Source: AVCC01 sp041736255
Lineage (GTDB): Bacteria; Pseudomonadota; Gammaproteobacteria; Burkholderiales; Burkholderiaceae_D
Length of the DNA stretch: 6,308 nucleotides
Reading direction: 5' to 3'
NCBI GenBank assembly: GCA_041736255.1
Contig: JBGSTZ010000008.1
Location: forward strand, 1-6,308
Shown here: one piece after another, positions 1-5,548 of the stretch
Numbering within the stretch: the first letter of the stretch is position 1
Layout: each line of letters opens with the position of its first letter
Notes under the pieces: model-generated
Told to the model about the DNA's origin: nothing
Databases searched by the model: none
What the model saw: the letters and a program-made list of their open reading frames with translations, nothing else
Program-made: the position numbers and the translations under genes

Positions 1-138
1 ACCAGCACCGGACTGCGCGTCACGGTTGACATCATCAACAGCGCTTATGAAACCGGCCGCAAGGCGGCAGACCATCTGAAAACCAACATGAAAATTGTGC
101 TTGACGCGATCTTCCCCAAATGGAACTACACGATCTCA
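1..138 (+). pseudogene. C-terminal fragment of an ISAzo13-like transposase (cut by window edge)
   Basis: Frame 1 is open from the first base and reads TSTGLRVTVDI, then YETGRK, and ends in a PKWNYTISP block at about 112-138. A TGL(R/K)V start, a Y-x-TG-(I/R)-K middle and a closing WNYTI-P are, from memory, the C-terminal signature of ISAzo13-family (Rhodopirellula-type DDE) transposases. Those proteins usually stop within a few residues of WNYTI-P. Here the frame stays open to a TAA at 376-378 and runs into the antisense of the next gene, so the natural stop seems lost or the 3' end has been replaced. The catalytic part would lie upstream of the window, so I cannot say whether the element is intact. 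An ATG at 88 lies inside this fragment and is not an independent gene start. Confidence 0.62.
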
Positions 139-170
139 CCGTTGGCAGGTTCGTGCGTTCGGGAAATTAT

Positions 171-191
171 GTCGTACACGTTACTTACGAC
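171..191. repeat. Small inverted repeat, possible right end of the 5'-flanking IS
   Basis: GTCGTA (171-176) and TACGAC (186-191) form a perfect 6-bp inverted repeat with a 9-nt loop. It lies about 33 bp after the end of the transposase homology and about 47 bp before the stop of the convergent csgC/H-like gene. Its position suits the terminal or subterminal repeat of the insertion sequence, but the partner end is outside the window, so this is inference. The rest of 139-238 shows no gene. Confidence 0.3.
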
Positions 192-238
192 CTATGCACT
201 TGATTATGTGGTGCAAATGAATAAGATCGAGTGGGCTT

Positions 239-547
239 TTAGCGCGGACAATCGAAGCGATAGTTGCCTACCTTTTGTTCGTCTTCGCGCAGGGTCACTT
301 CGATGCTACATGCATCTTCTTTTTTCAGGCCAAGAGAAAGACGCGAGAGCGCAATCGGTTGCGCCGCATCCGCGTTAATCGTACCGCCCTGGCTAATGCG
401 AGAAGTGCCGCTCTTGCCAATTTGAATCACGATCAGCCGGTAATTCAATTGCCGGTCTGTTATGGTTTTGACGTAAGGAATCACGACTGTCTGTGCCGCG
501 CTGGGCTGGCTGTCCAGCCATACCTGTATATCTGTATCGGCAAGCAT
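239..547 (-). CDS. csgH: CsgC/CsgH-family curli assembly inhibitor/chaperone
   Basis: 102 aa. CsgC and CsgH are small periplasmic immunoglobulin-like proteins that hold curlin subunits in a non-amyloid state. Residues 20-88 follow E. coli CsgC as I recall it: a VIPYV strand (22-26), a Y-R-L-I-V-I-Q strand, a GKSGTSRISQGG segment (44-55) typical of the CsgH branch, and QPIALSRLSL (63-72) matching CsgC's QPIELSRLSV, followed by a K-K-E-D turn. The CxC pair of enteric CsgC is absent; the two cysteines, C80 and C100, lie elsewhere. The start has a good Shine-Dalgarno (AGAGGA, 7 nt spacer). Oddly, the protein begins MLADTDIQVW with no signal peptide, and the open frame upstream shows no hydrophobic leader or start codon. 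It is the last gene of the curli array, 213 bp behind csgA. Family is fairly sure; choice between symbols csgC and csgH is not. Confidence 0.75.
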   Translation of the reverse strand: MLADTDIQVWLDSQPSAAQTVVIPYVKTITDRQLNYRLIVIQIGKSGTSRISQGGTINADAAQPIALSRLSLGLKKEDACSIEVTLREDEQKVGNYRFDCPR

Positions 548-621
548 GCAGGTTTCCTCTACAAACTGATTAGGGTTGAAACCCCGTACTTTAGTGCTGT
601 GAGCGACGAAGAAGCGACTCG

Positions 622-648
622 TTGGAAGGGGCGCAAACCCCCTTCCAA
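622..648. repeat. Perfect 10-bp hairpin upstream of the csgC/H-like gene
   Basis: TTGGAAGGGG (622-631) pairs perfectly with CCCCTTCCAA (639-648) around a 7-nt loop, CGCAAAC. There is no T-run on either side, so it does not look like a rho-independent terminator. It lies about 75 bp upstream of the csgC/H start on the minus strand and could be a leader-RNA structure, an RNA-processing site or part of an inserted repeat. Confidence 0.75.
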
Positions 649-710
649 TAGTGCTTGTTACCGGCCATAGGCTGGTCTAACTAATTGCTGTACTGAACGG
701 GTTTTTATTT

Positions 711-741
711 AAAAAGCGTACCTGCCTAGTGGAGACAGGCA
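711..741 (-). terminator. Weak candidate terminator after csgA
   Basis: On the minus strand, 19 bases after the csgA stop, TGCCT and AGGCA form a 5-bp stem (plus-strand 737-741 with 723-727) with a 9-nt loop. Seven bases later comes a run of five T (plus-strand 711-715). The short stem and delayed T-run make it weak. Partial termination here would favour csgB and csgA transcripts over the gene behind them. Confidence 0.35.
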
Positions 742-760
742 CGACAATCTCATCAATGTA

Positions 761-1468
761 TTAATTCTGCGAAATCGTTGCGTTGTGGGCGTAGCCGGTT
801 TGGGTGATATTACCTACTGAAGCCACGCCTGCCGTTTGATTTACCGATGCGGTGTTCGGAGAAATCCTGCCGCCTGATTGATAAATATTTGCAGTGTGAG
901 CATAGCCTGATTGAGTTACATCTGCAGTGTTTTCTCCCATTTGTGTAACGAGCGCCGTCAGGTAATGTCCATTTTGAGTGACATCAGCAATATTTGCTTC
1001 GGTCTGGTTTACCGTTGCCTCATTGTATGAACCGGTTTGACTAATATTTGCGTAGTTGCCAGCTGAGCCATAAGAGTCTTGATTAATAGTGGCTGTATGT
1101 GACCAACCATTCTGATATGCAGTAGCATAGTTATTGTCGGAAGATCCGCTGCTGGCTTGCTGTTTTATTGTTACTCTAGAATCACTTCCGTCTTCTTGTT
1201 GCACAAAGGCGGAATTGGAGTTGCCGCGTTGAAGAACGTCCGCACTCGTCGTGCCGCCAGTGTTTGACTGCATAATAGAACTATCATTGTAGGTTCCGCC
1301 ACCCTGATTAATCTTGGCATACGTATCGTCACCTACGCTTACCTGGTCAATGGTCGCAAATTGCGAAGATCTATGCTGCACGATTTCCGCCATTGGAGCG
1401 GCAAATGCTGGGAAAGCGGCATAGGACAATGTAATTGCCAGAGAGATTGTGGAAAATTTATGTTTCAT
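761..1468 (-). CDS. csgA: Major curlin subunit, CsgA-like amyloid protein
   Basis: 235 aa; exported subunit expected to polymerise into the extracellular curli fibre. A typical Sec signal peptide ends near residue 23 (AAFPAFA|AP). The rest is Gln/Asn/Ser/Thr/Gly-rich, with curlin strand motifs of the form x-A-x-(I/V)-x-Q. I count 17, for example YAKINQ (50-55), TATINQ (125-130), YANISQ (139-144), TADVTQ (181-186) and NATISQ (229-234). E. coli CsgA is about 151 aa with five repeats (ten strands), so this one is much longer. Spacing varies from 10 to 16 residues, with loops such as 103-113 and 130-138. A strong Shine-Dalgarno, AAGGAG at 1477-1482 with an 8-nt spacer, fixes the start and suits a highly made protein. 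It lies 52 bp after csgB. Called CsgA rather than a second CsgB by gene order and because the neighbour has the CsgB tail. Its DNA is less GC-rich than csgG. Confidence 0.85.
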   Translation of the reverse strand: MKHKFSTISLAITLSYAAFPAFAAPMAEIVQHRSSQFATIDQVSVGDDTYAKINQGGGTYNDSSIMQSNTGGTTSADVLQRGNSNSAFVQQEDGSDSRVTIKQQASSGSSDNNYATAYQNGWSHTATINQDSYGSAGNYANISQTGSYNEATVNQTEANIADVTQNGHYLTALVTQMGENTADVTQSGYAHTANIYQSGGRISPNTASVNQTAGVASVGNITQTGYAHNATISQN

Positions 1469-1476
1469 GGTTATAG

Positions 1477-1482
1477 CTCCTT
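1477..1482 (-). promoter_or_regulatory. Strong ribosome-binding site of csgA
   Basis: AAGGAG on the minus strand, 8 nt before the ATG at 1468. It is the best Shine-Dalgarno in the curli array, consistent with the fibre subunit being made in excess over CsgB, which has a poor site. Confidence 0.7.
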
Positions 1483-1520
1483 AGGATAGAGGCATTTAAG
1501 AACATACTGATCCAGTTGCC

Positions 1521-2114
1521 TTAATACTGGATCACTCTAGCTATGCTGTGATTCCCATATTGGCGGACCACAGCATTAGATGCTGTTGATAACTGTGTAA
1601 CGTCGGCGCGATTGCCGTTGCCGAATTGTTCAATAAATGCCATGTTGCCGGCGCCGCTTTGCGTGACGTTGGCGGTATTGGTAGCGCCGTGCTGATTAAG
1701 GTTGATTGTGTTGAAGCTGCCGGATTGCGTGATCCAAGCCAGATTGTCACTGCCGACTTGGACTGCCTGAAGGAGATTGGCCTGGCCGGATTGGATAGCT
1801 TGCAGTTGATTGTTCGAGCCGCTCTGACCAATCTGCGCAAATTGCGACATTTCTCGTTGTGCAAGCGCAGCCTGATTAAATCGGCCGTCCTGCAATACGG
1901 TCGCGCTATGCCCCAAGTTGCCAGCCAGGGAAATTTCTGACGCAGCCAGATCGGCGGCCATAGCCGGCGTTGCAAGCAGCAGCGCGAAAGCTGCTGCGGT
2001 TGCCAATAAGCCAGTGCGAATCGGTGATCTGGCTAGCGACGCTCCCCCCTCAACTGATGCCGCATGCAGGCCCGTATGGGGCTGCATCGTTTCGTTTTCG
2101 CGTTCAATCATCAT
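1521..2114 (-). CDS. csgB: Curlin nucleator subunit, CsgB-like
   Basis: 197 aa. CsgB is the minor curlin that sits at the cell surface with CsgF and templates CsgA polymerisation. A hydrophobic leader (about 34-53) ends in ATPAMA|ADLAASE. From residue 70 to 196 twelve strand motifs follow at an exact 11-residue period: starts at 70, 81, 92, 103, 114, 125, 136, 147, 158, 169, 180 and 191, each six residues and ending in Q, e.g. LAWITQ, TANVTQ, MAFIEQ, RADVTQ. The C-terminus (GNGNRADVTQ, then NAVVRQ and IARVIQY) parallels E. coli CsgB's GSGNKANITQ and IRVTQR ending. The leader has an unusually long n-region of about 33 residues. M10 (ATG at 2085-2087) is an alternative start, and neither start has a convincing Shine-Dalgarno. 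It starts 33 bp after the csgG stop, so it probably shares the csgG transcript. Confidence 0.87.
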   Translation of the reverse strand: MMIERENETMQPHTGLHAASVEGGASLARSPIRTGLLATAAAFALLLATPAMAADLAASEISLAGNLGHSATVLQDGRFNQAALAQREMSQFAQIGQSGSNNQLQAIQSGQANLLQAVQVGSDNLAWITQSGSFNTINLNQHGATNTANVTQSGAGNMAFIEQFGNGNRADVTQLSTASNAVVRQYGNHSIARVIQY

Positions 2115-2147
2115 GGACTTTCGTTGTTGGTAAAAAACACAAACAAT

Positions 2148-3110
2148 CTAGGCGGGTGTTTTCTGCACTGGGTTGTCCTTCAATGACGCCGGCAAATCGG
2201 GTTCCACCTGGCCATACGAACTGGCTTCGCGCAGATACGCCTGGACCAATGGGCTGTACCAGTCTTTCTCATCCTTCAATCCCCAAATCTGATCTTTTAG
2301 CCCCTGCACGACCAGATGTACTACTGCCGACTCGATCGCTTCTTTTACGCACAATTGCGCCGGCTCGTTGCGCGTCACGCCGGCTTCGAATTGCACCAGA
2401 TCCTTGAAGTTGACAAACTTGAATATGCTTGGGCGCACTTCGTACGAAAAGATCGTCTTGGTGGTCGACACGCTGTTCAGGACCTGGCCGCTGCGGATAT
2501 CAACGCTGCGCAGGCTGATGGTGACCTGATCAACCCGGTATTGGGTCGATATACCGATACCCAGGAAGTTGGCCCCGACGCCGCCAGTGCGCACGTTGCT
2601 TTCATACGCGATGACGCCGCCCTCGACGATGATCGACGCCGGCACCAGCTGTTGAATCTGAATCGGAGGATTATTCTTATCCTGCGGGAGCTCCAGCGCG
2701 CGCACAATCTTGCGTTCAGTGAGCAGGTTCTGCAGGTTCTCGCGCTCCACCGGCGTAAACCAGCCGGAATCCTTCAACGCCTTGACCAGCATCGAAGCAG
2801 CGCCCTGGGTCACCGAGGTCGAAAAGGAACTGTCAGGCGCGGATTTGTATTGACCGGTCTGGTCGCGGAAGCCGTACACGGCGACAGCGACCTTGCCTTT
2901 CGGTTTGGGAAGCTGCATCAAGTCGCGGGTGATCTTGGTGGCAGGTGTTAGTTGCGCACTTGACGCAACATCGGACGGTACCTGTTGTGTTGCGCAACCG
3001 GCAAGAAGGAGGGCTGCAATCAGCAACGGCCCGCTCAGACGGCGCGGCGATAACGTGTCGGCCGATGCCGGGCGCATCCGGCGCCAGCCTGACGTCAGGG
3101 CGGCGTTCAT
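2148..3110 (-). CDS. csgG: CsgG, curli secretion channel lipoprotein
   Basis: 320 aa (E. coli 277). CsgG forms the nonameric outer-membrane pore that exports CsgA and CsgB. A lipobox, LLLAGC, places the lipidated Cys at residue 39, after a long basic n-region. Conserved blocks follow E. coli CsgG as I recall it: LPKPKGKVAVAVY (67-79), QTGQYK (84-89), the constriction-loop region (about 89-97), ALKDSGWF, RENLQNLLTERKIVRA, ASIIVEGGVIAYESNV, GGVGANFLGIG, STTKTIFSYEV and NEPAQLCVKEAIE. By direct alignment the eyelet residues Y51, N55 and F56 of mature E. coli CsgG correspond to A91, S95 and F96 here, so only Phe is kept. The C-terminal tail is about 30 residues longer than in E. coli. The start overlaps the csgF stop as ATGA, indicating translational coupling. 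Confidence 0.95.
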   Translation of the reverse strand: MNAALTSGWRRMRPASADTLSPRRLSGPLLIAALLLAGCATQQVPSDVASSAQLTPATKITRDLMQLPKPKGKVAVAVYGFRDQTGQYKSAPDSSFSTSVTQGAASMLVKALKDSGWFTPVERENLQNLLTERKIVRALELPQDKNNPPIQIQQLVPASIIVEGGVIAYESNVRTGGVGANFLGIGISTQYRVDQVTISLRSVDIRSGQVLNSVSTTKTIFSYEVRPSIFKFVNFKDLVQFEAGVTRNEPAQLCVKEAIESAVVHLVVQGLKDQIWGLKDEKDWYSPLVQAYLREASSYGQVEPDLPASLKDNPVQKTPA

Positions 3111-3559
3111 TGTCCCACCTGAAATGAAGTCGAGTCGCCGGTAACCTTGTCGGTGGTCGTGATCTGCAACAGGCCGCTGGGCTCTTCGGCGATGTTGATA
3201 CTGAAGTTACCGGTCTCTACAGTGCCCGTAGTCAGCTCGCCGTTCGTCCCTAGAATGCTGGATGTCGCGGCAGACGATAATCTACTCAGGATTGATCGCT
3301 CCAGCATGTCGTTGAACTGTTGCAGCGGAGTTTTCTGCAAGAAAGAAGAACTAGTCTTGGCGTCCGGGTCCTTGTGCTTGTTCGTCACCTGCGCCGAATT
3401 TAGAAGGCCAGGCGCATTTAACGGGTTACCGCCGAAGTTCGGGTTGATTGGCACATAAACCATTTCAGACGCTGCAGCTTCTGGTGCTGATGCCAATCCC
3501 ATTAGCAGCGCCGGAACACCTGCTGCTAGAACGCTATATATTTTTTTGTTGAGCTTCAT
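3107..3559 (-). CDS. csgF: CsgF, curli assembly/transport component
   Basis: 150 aa (E. coli 138). CsgF docks its N-terminus in the CsgG pore and exposes its C-terminal domain to anchor the CsgB nucleator. A signal peptide (MKLNKKIYSV and a hydrophobic stretch) ends near AAA (28-30). The mature N-terminus has the pore-binding signature NPNFGGNP (39-46), followed by LLNSAQ and a KDP turn as in E. coli (LLNSAQ, YKDP). Residues 74-96 (LQKTPLQQFNDMLERSILS) correspond to the neck helix, and the C-terminal ITTTDKVTGDSTSFQV to the beta domain. A purine-rich AAGGGGATGGGA precedes the ATG. It starts 24 bp after the csgE stop, and its TGA overlaps the csgG start. Confidence 0.93.
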   Translation of the reverse strand: MKLNKKIYSVLAAGVPALLMGLASAPEAAASEMVYVPINPNFGGNPLNAPGLLNSAQVTNKHKDPDAKTSSSFLQKTPLQQFNDMLERSILSRLSSAATSSILGTNGELTTGTVETGNFSINIAEEPSGLLQITTTDKVTGDSTSFQVGQ

Positions 3560-3583
3560 TTCCCATCCCCTTATTCTGTTGAT

Positions 3584-4072
3584 TTACATCTCATCCGGGC
3601 CAATGTCCTGGTCACGAAAGAACAGGCGTTGCGTCTCTGTATCTACTACATTCCTGTACGCAATCTCGACCGCTTGCGCACTTATGGCTTTGATATTGCT
3701 GCGGTTTGACGGCAGCACTGTTTCGAACACCACACTGTTCGCATATTCGACCCAGACCTTGTTGCCCCAGCGGGCAGAGGGACGCTCCCGAATCGCAATG
3801 CTGTAGCGCTCGTTGAGCGGTTGGTCCTGCCACGATGCGACGAAATACTGATAGAAATCCTGGCCTGCCACAGTAATGGTCTGATCCGTGACAATGCCGC
3901 CGTACTGTTCCTGTAATGTTCTGCCGTTCAGTTTCTTGTCGCTGCTGCCCAGCCCGTTTTGTGCGTTCGTGATTTCGTCGTTGGCGACACCGTTTTGATC
4001 TAGTGCAGGTGCGGCGGCAGCCAAGGTCATCCATGTGATTAGTGCAATTGCTACTGTTATCAGACGAAACAT
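3584..4072 (-). CDS. csgE: CsgE, periplasmic curli secretion adaptor
   Basis: 162 aa from the preferred start (E. coli 129). CsgE caps CsgG on the periplasmic side and gives substrate specificity to CsgA export. A signal peptide (MFRLITVAIALITWMTLAAA) is followed by a polar segment of about 35 residues (24-58), absent from E. coli CsgE and probably disordered. The core then begins: GGIVTDQTITVAGQDFYQYF (58-77; E. coli GLLTDHTVSSIGHDFYRAF), ERPSARWG (96-103, identical to the enteric motif) and a C-terminus ending PDEM against HDEF. The frame is open to an earlier ATG at 4129, but that lacks a Shine-Dalgarno and would put a charged 19-residue piece before the signal peptide; the ATG at 4072 has AAGGAAGGA upstream. 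It is the first gene of the array and should lie nearest the promoter. Confidence 0.92.
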   Translation of the reverse strand: MFRLITVAIALITWMTLAAAAPALDQNGVANDEITNAQNGLGSSDKKLNGRTLQEQYGGIVTDQTITVAGQDFYQYFVASWQDQPLNERYSIAIRERPSARWGNKVWVEYANSVVFETVLPSNRSNIKAISAQAVEIAYRNVVDTETQRLFFRDQDIGPDEM

Positions 4073-4081
4073 ATCGGTGCA

Positions 4082-4092
4082 TTTCCTTCCTT
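4082..4092 (-). promoter_or_regulatory. Ribosome-binding site that decides the csgE start
   Basis: AAGGAAGGAAA on the minus strand lies about 11 nt before the ATG at 4072. The in-frame upstream ATG at 4129 has no such sequence, which favours the shorter CsgE with a normal signal peptide. Confidence 0.55.
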
Positions 4093-4242
4093 CTTCTGGC
4101 TGTTGCCATGACCGTTTTACTAACATCACTTTGTGATCGGAGTGGCGGACATCAACCGCTGAAACCTCCCGAACGCAAGTTCTTCCGGTGCTGCGGTCTT
4201 GCCGCTGGAAGACTTATTTAATTAAAAATTTGTCATGTGTTC

Positions 4243-4301
4243 TTTATACATTGTTTATTTGCAAAATTTTCCTAAAAGACAATTAATTTGTTTTTAGTCA
4301 A
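4243..4301 (-). promoter_or_regulatory. Candidate promoter elements for the curli array
   Basis: On the minus strand TTGACT (plus 4296-4301) resembles a -35 box; 17-18 nt downstream is only CTTTTAG, a poor -10. Further on, TATAAA (plus 4243-4248) is a better -10 but has no good -35 at the right distance, as can be true of stationary-phase sigma promoters. Only one may be used; these are placements by eye. Confidence 0.3.
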
Positions 4302-4371
4302 CATAGTTGTTGTGATGCAAAATTGAAGTGGTGCAAGCCTGCGCACCTTGATCAGATTTGAGTGCTGCGGA

Positions 4372-4400
4372 TAAACTGCTTACTTTTTTGCCGGTATGAT
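4372..4400 (+). promoter_or_regulatory. Candidate promoter of the adenine deaminase gene
   Basis: TATGAT (4395-4400) is a good -10 match, preceded at 17 bp by TAAACT (4372-4377), a poor -35. It lies 47 bp before the preferred start codon, a plausible leader length. Confidence 0.3.
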
Positions 4401-4447
4401 GGCGCTTTCAGTCGTGCTAAAACATGTACGCCAATCGGGAAAACATC

Positions 4448-5479
4448 ATGATGAACAACACCTTGCGTAATATCGTGCAGCAAATGCCGAAGGCGGAACT
4501 GCACATCCATATCGAAGGTTCGCTTGAGCCGGAACTGATTTTTGCGCTGGCCAAGCGCAATCGGATTGCACTGGCGTATCCCTCGGTGGAAGCGTTGCGC
4601 AGTGCTTATGCTTTCACCGACTTGCAATCCTTCCTCGATATTTACTATGCAGGCGCCAGCGTATTGCGCACTGAGCAAGATTTTTACGACATGACCGCCG
4701 CTTATTTGCTGCGCGCACAGGCTGACAATGTGCGCCATGCCGAAATTTTCTTCGATCCGCAAACCCATACTGCACGCGGCGTGCCAATGGAAGTGGTGAT
4801 CAACGGCATCCACCGCGCTTGCGCTGACGCGCAGCAACAATGCGATATCAGTGCCACGCTGATCCTGTGCTTCTTGCGCCACTTATCCGAGGAAGATGCG
4901 TTCGAGACGCTGGAGCAAGCCTTGCCCTGGCGCGACAAGTTCATCGGTGTCGGCCTGGATTCCTCCGAACGCGGCCATCCGCCGGAAAAATTTGCCCGCG
5001 TGTTCGCCGCTTGCAAGGAACTGGGCTTGCATCTGGTGGCCCACGCCGGCGAAGAAGGGCCGCCGGCCTACATCGAAACCGCGCTTGACGTGCTGAAGGT
5101 GGAGCGCATCGATCACGGCGTGCGTTGTATGGAAGATGCCAAGTTGGCGCAACGCCTGGCGCAGGACAAGGTGCCGCTGACGGTGTGCCCGCTGTCGAAT
5201 CTCAAGTTGCGCGTGGTTGATAACATGGCCGCGCATAACTTGTTGCAACTGCTGGATGCGGGGTTGGTGGCAACCGTCAATTCGGATGATCCAGCGTATT
5301 TTGGCGGATACATCAATGATAATTTCATTGCTGCCTTCGAGTCGCTGCCGCTGACGCTGTTGCATGCGCAGCAACTGGCGCGCAACAGTTTCCTGGCTGC
5401 ATTCCTGGAAGACAAAACAAAGGCGCGCTATCTGGCAGAAATAGATGCGTATTTTTGCGAAGCGGATTGGGGCGCGTGA
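4448..5479 (+). CDS. Adenine deaminase (adenosine deaminase superfamily, bacterial Ade type)
   Basis: 343 aa, cytoplasmic metal-dependent amidohydrolase; expected to convert adenine to hypoxanthine and ammonia in purine salvage. Metal and catalytic motifs are all present: HIH (H19, H21) in KAELHIHIEGSLEPE, HAGE (H199, E202), DHG (222-224) and SDDP (279-282). Proteobacterial adenine deaminases, of which Pseudomonas PA0148 is the characterised example I recall, share the form HAGEEGPP and SDDPAYFGGYI seen here, which separates them from true adenosine deaminases; substrate is still inferred. The frame is open to an ATG at 4424 with no ribosome-binding site. GGGAAAA (4437-4443) points to the paired ATGs at 4448 or 4451. 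Length is normal for the family and nothing looks broken. It is transcribed away from the curli genes and has no evident functional link with them. Confidence 0.88.
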   Translation: MMNNTLRNIVQQMPKAELHIHIEGSLEPELIFALAKRNRIALAYPSVEALRSAYAFTDLQSFLDIYYAGASVLRTEQDFYDMTAAYLLRAQADNVRHAEIFFDPQTHTARGVPMEVVINGIHRACADAQQQCDISATLILCFLRHLSEEDAFETLEQALPWRDKFIGVGLDSSERGHPPEKFARVFAACKELGLHLVAHAGEEGPPAYIETALDVLKVERIDHGVRCMEDAKLAQRLAQDKVPLTVCPLSNLKLRVVDNMAAHNLLQLLDAGLVATVNSDDPAYFGGYINDNFIAAFESLPLTLLHAQQLARNSFLAAFLEDKTKARYLAEIDAYFCEADWGA

Positions 5480-5548
5480 ATTCCTCGTATTCTGAACGAC
5501 ACCCTACGCTATGCGATTCATTGACTTCGATAGATTTACTGCGCGCTT

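Larger units (their letters stand above)
548..760. other. Gap between csgA and the csgC/H-like gene
   Basis: No gene is supported here. Read on the minus strand, the gap holds a weak terminator-like hairpin just after csgA, then a strong 10-bp hairpin, a small GGGTT/AACCC inverted repeat (573-584) and the ribosome-binding site of the csgC/H-like gene. The heptamer TAGTGCT occurs twice in direct orientation (592-598 and 649-655) around the strong hairpin. The csgC/H gene may therefore have its own promoter or be reached by read-through; I see no convincing promoter. Confidence 0.5.
4130..4447. promoter_or_regulatory. Divergent AT-rich regulatory region between csgE and the deaminase gene
   Basis: About 320 bp without a gene separate two divergently transcribed genes. 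The part from about 4211 to 4300 is very AT-rich with A and T tracts, as expected for a curli promoter region bound by nucleoid proteins such as H-NS or IHF (inference). A short imperfect hairpin (GTCTTGCC with GGAAGAC, 4196-4213) would lie in the csgE leader RNA. A small CAAC-ATA-GTTG palindrome sits at about 4299-4309. I could not recognise a CsgD box. Confidence 0.55.

Noticed and set aside
88..378. 96-residue open frame starting inside the IS remnant as a separate gene
   Set aside because: The frame continues upstream of its ATG with transposase-like sequence and then runs on past the normal transposase end; it is a remnant rather than a gene.
573..584. GGGTTGAAACCC as a CRISPR-type repeat
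   Set aside because: Only one copy is present and there are no regularly spaced spacers.
275..670. 131-residue open frame on the plus strand over csgC/H
   Set aside because: It is antisense to the csgC/H gene, which has a good ribosome-binding site and family similarity; no domain is visible in this frame.
761..2114. Curlin repeats as a DNA-level tandem repeat or CRISPR-like array
   Set aside because: The periodicity is at the protein level; the DNA units differ and the reading frames are intact with signal peptides.
2316..2951. 211-residue open frame on the plus strand opposite csgG
   Set aside because: It is wholly antisense to a well-conserved csgG, has no recognisable domain, and is explained by the codon bias of the gene it overlaps.
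4352..4882. 176-residue open frame on the minus strand opposite the deaminase start
   Set aside because: It overlaps conserved active-site codons of the deaminase, has no family features and no ribosome-binding site that I can see; a shadow frame.
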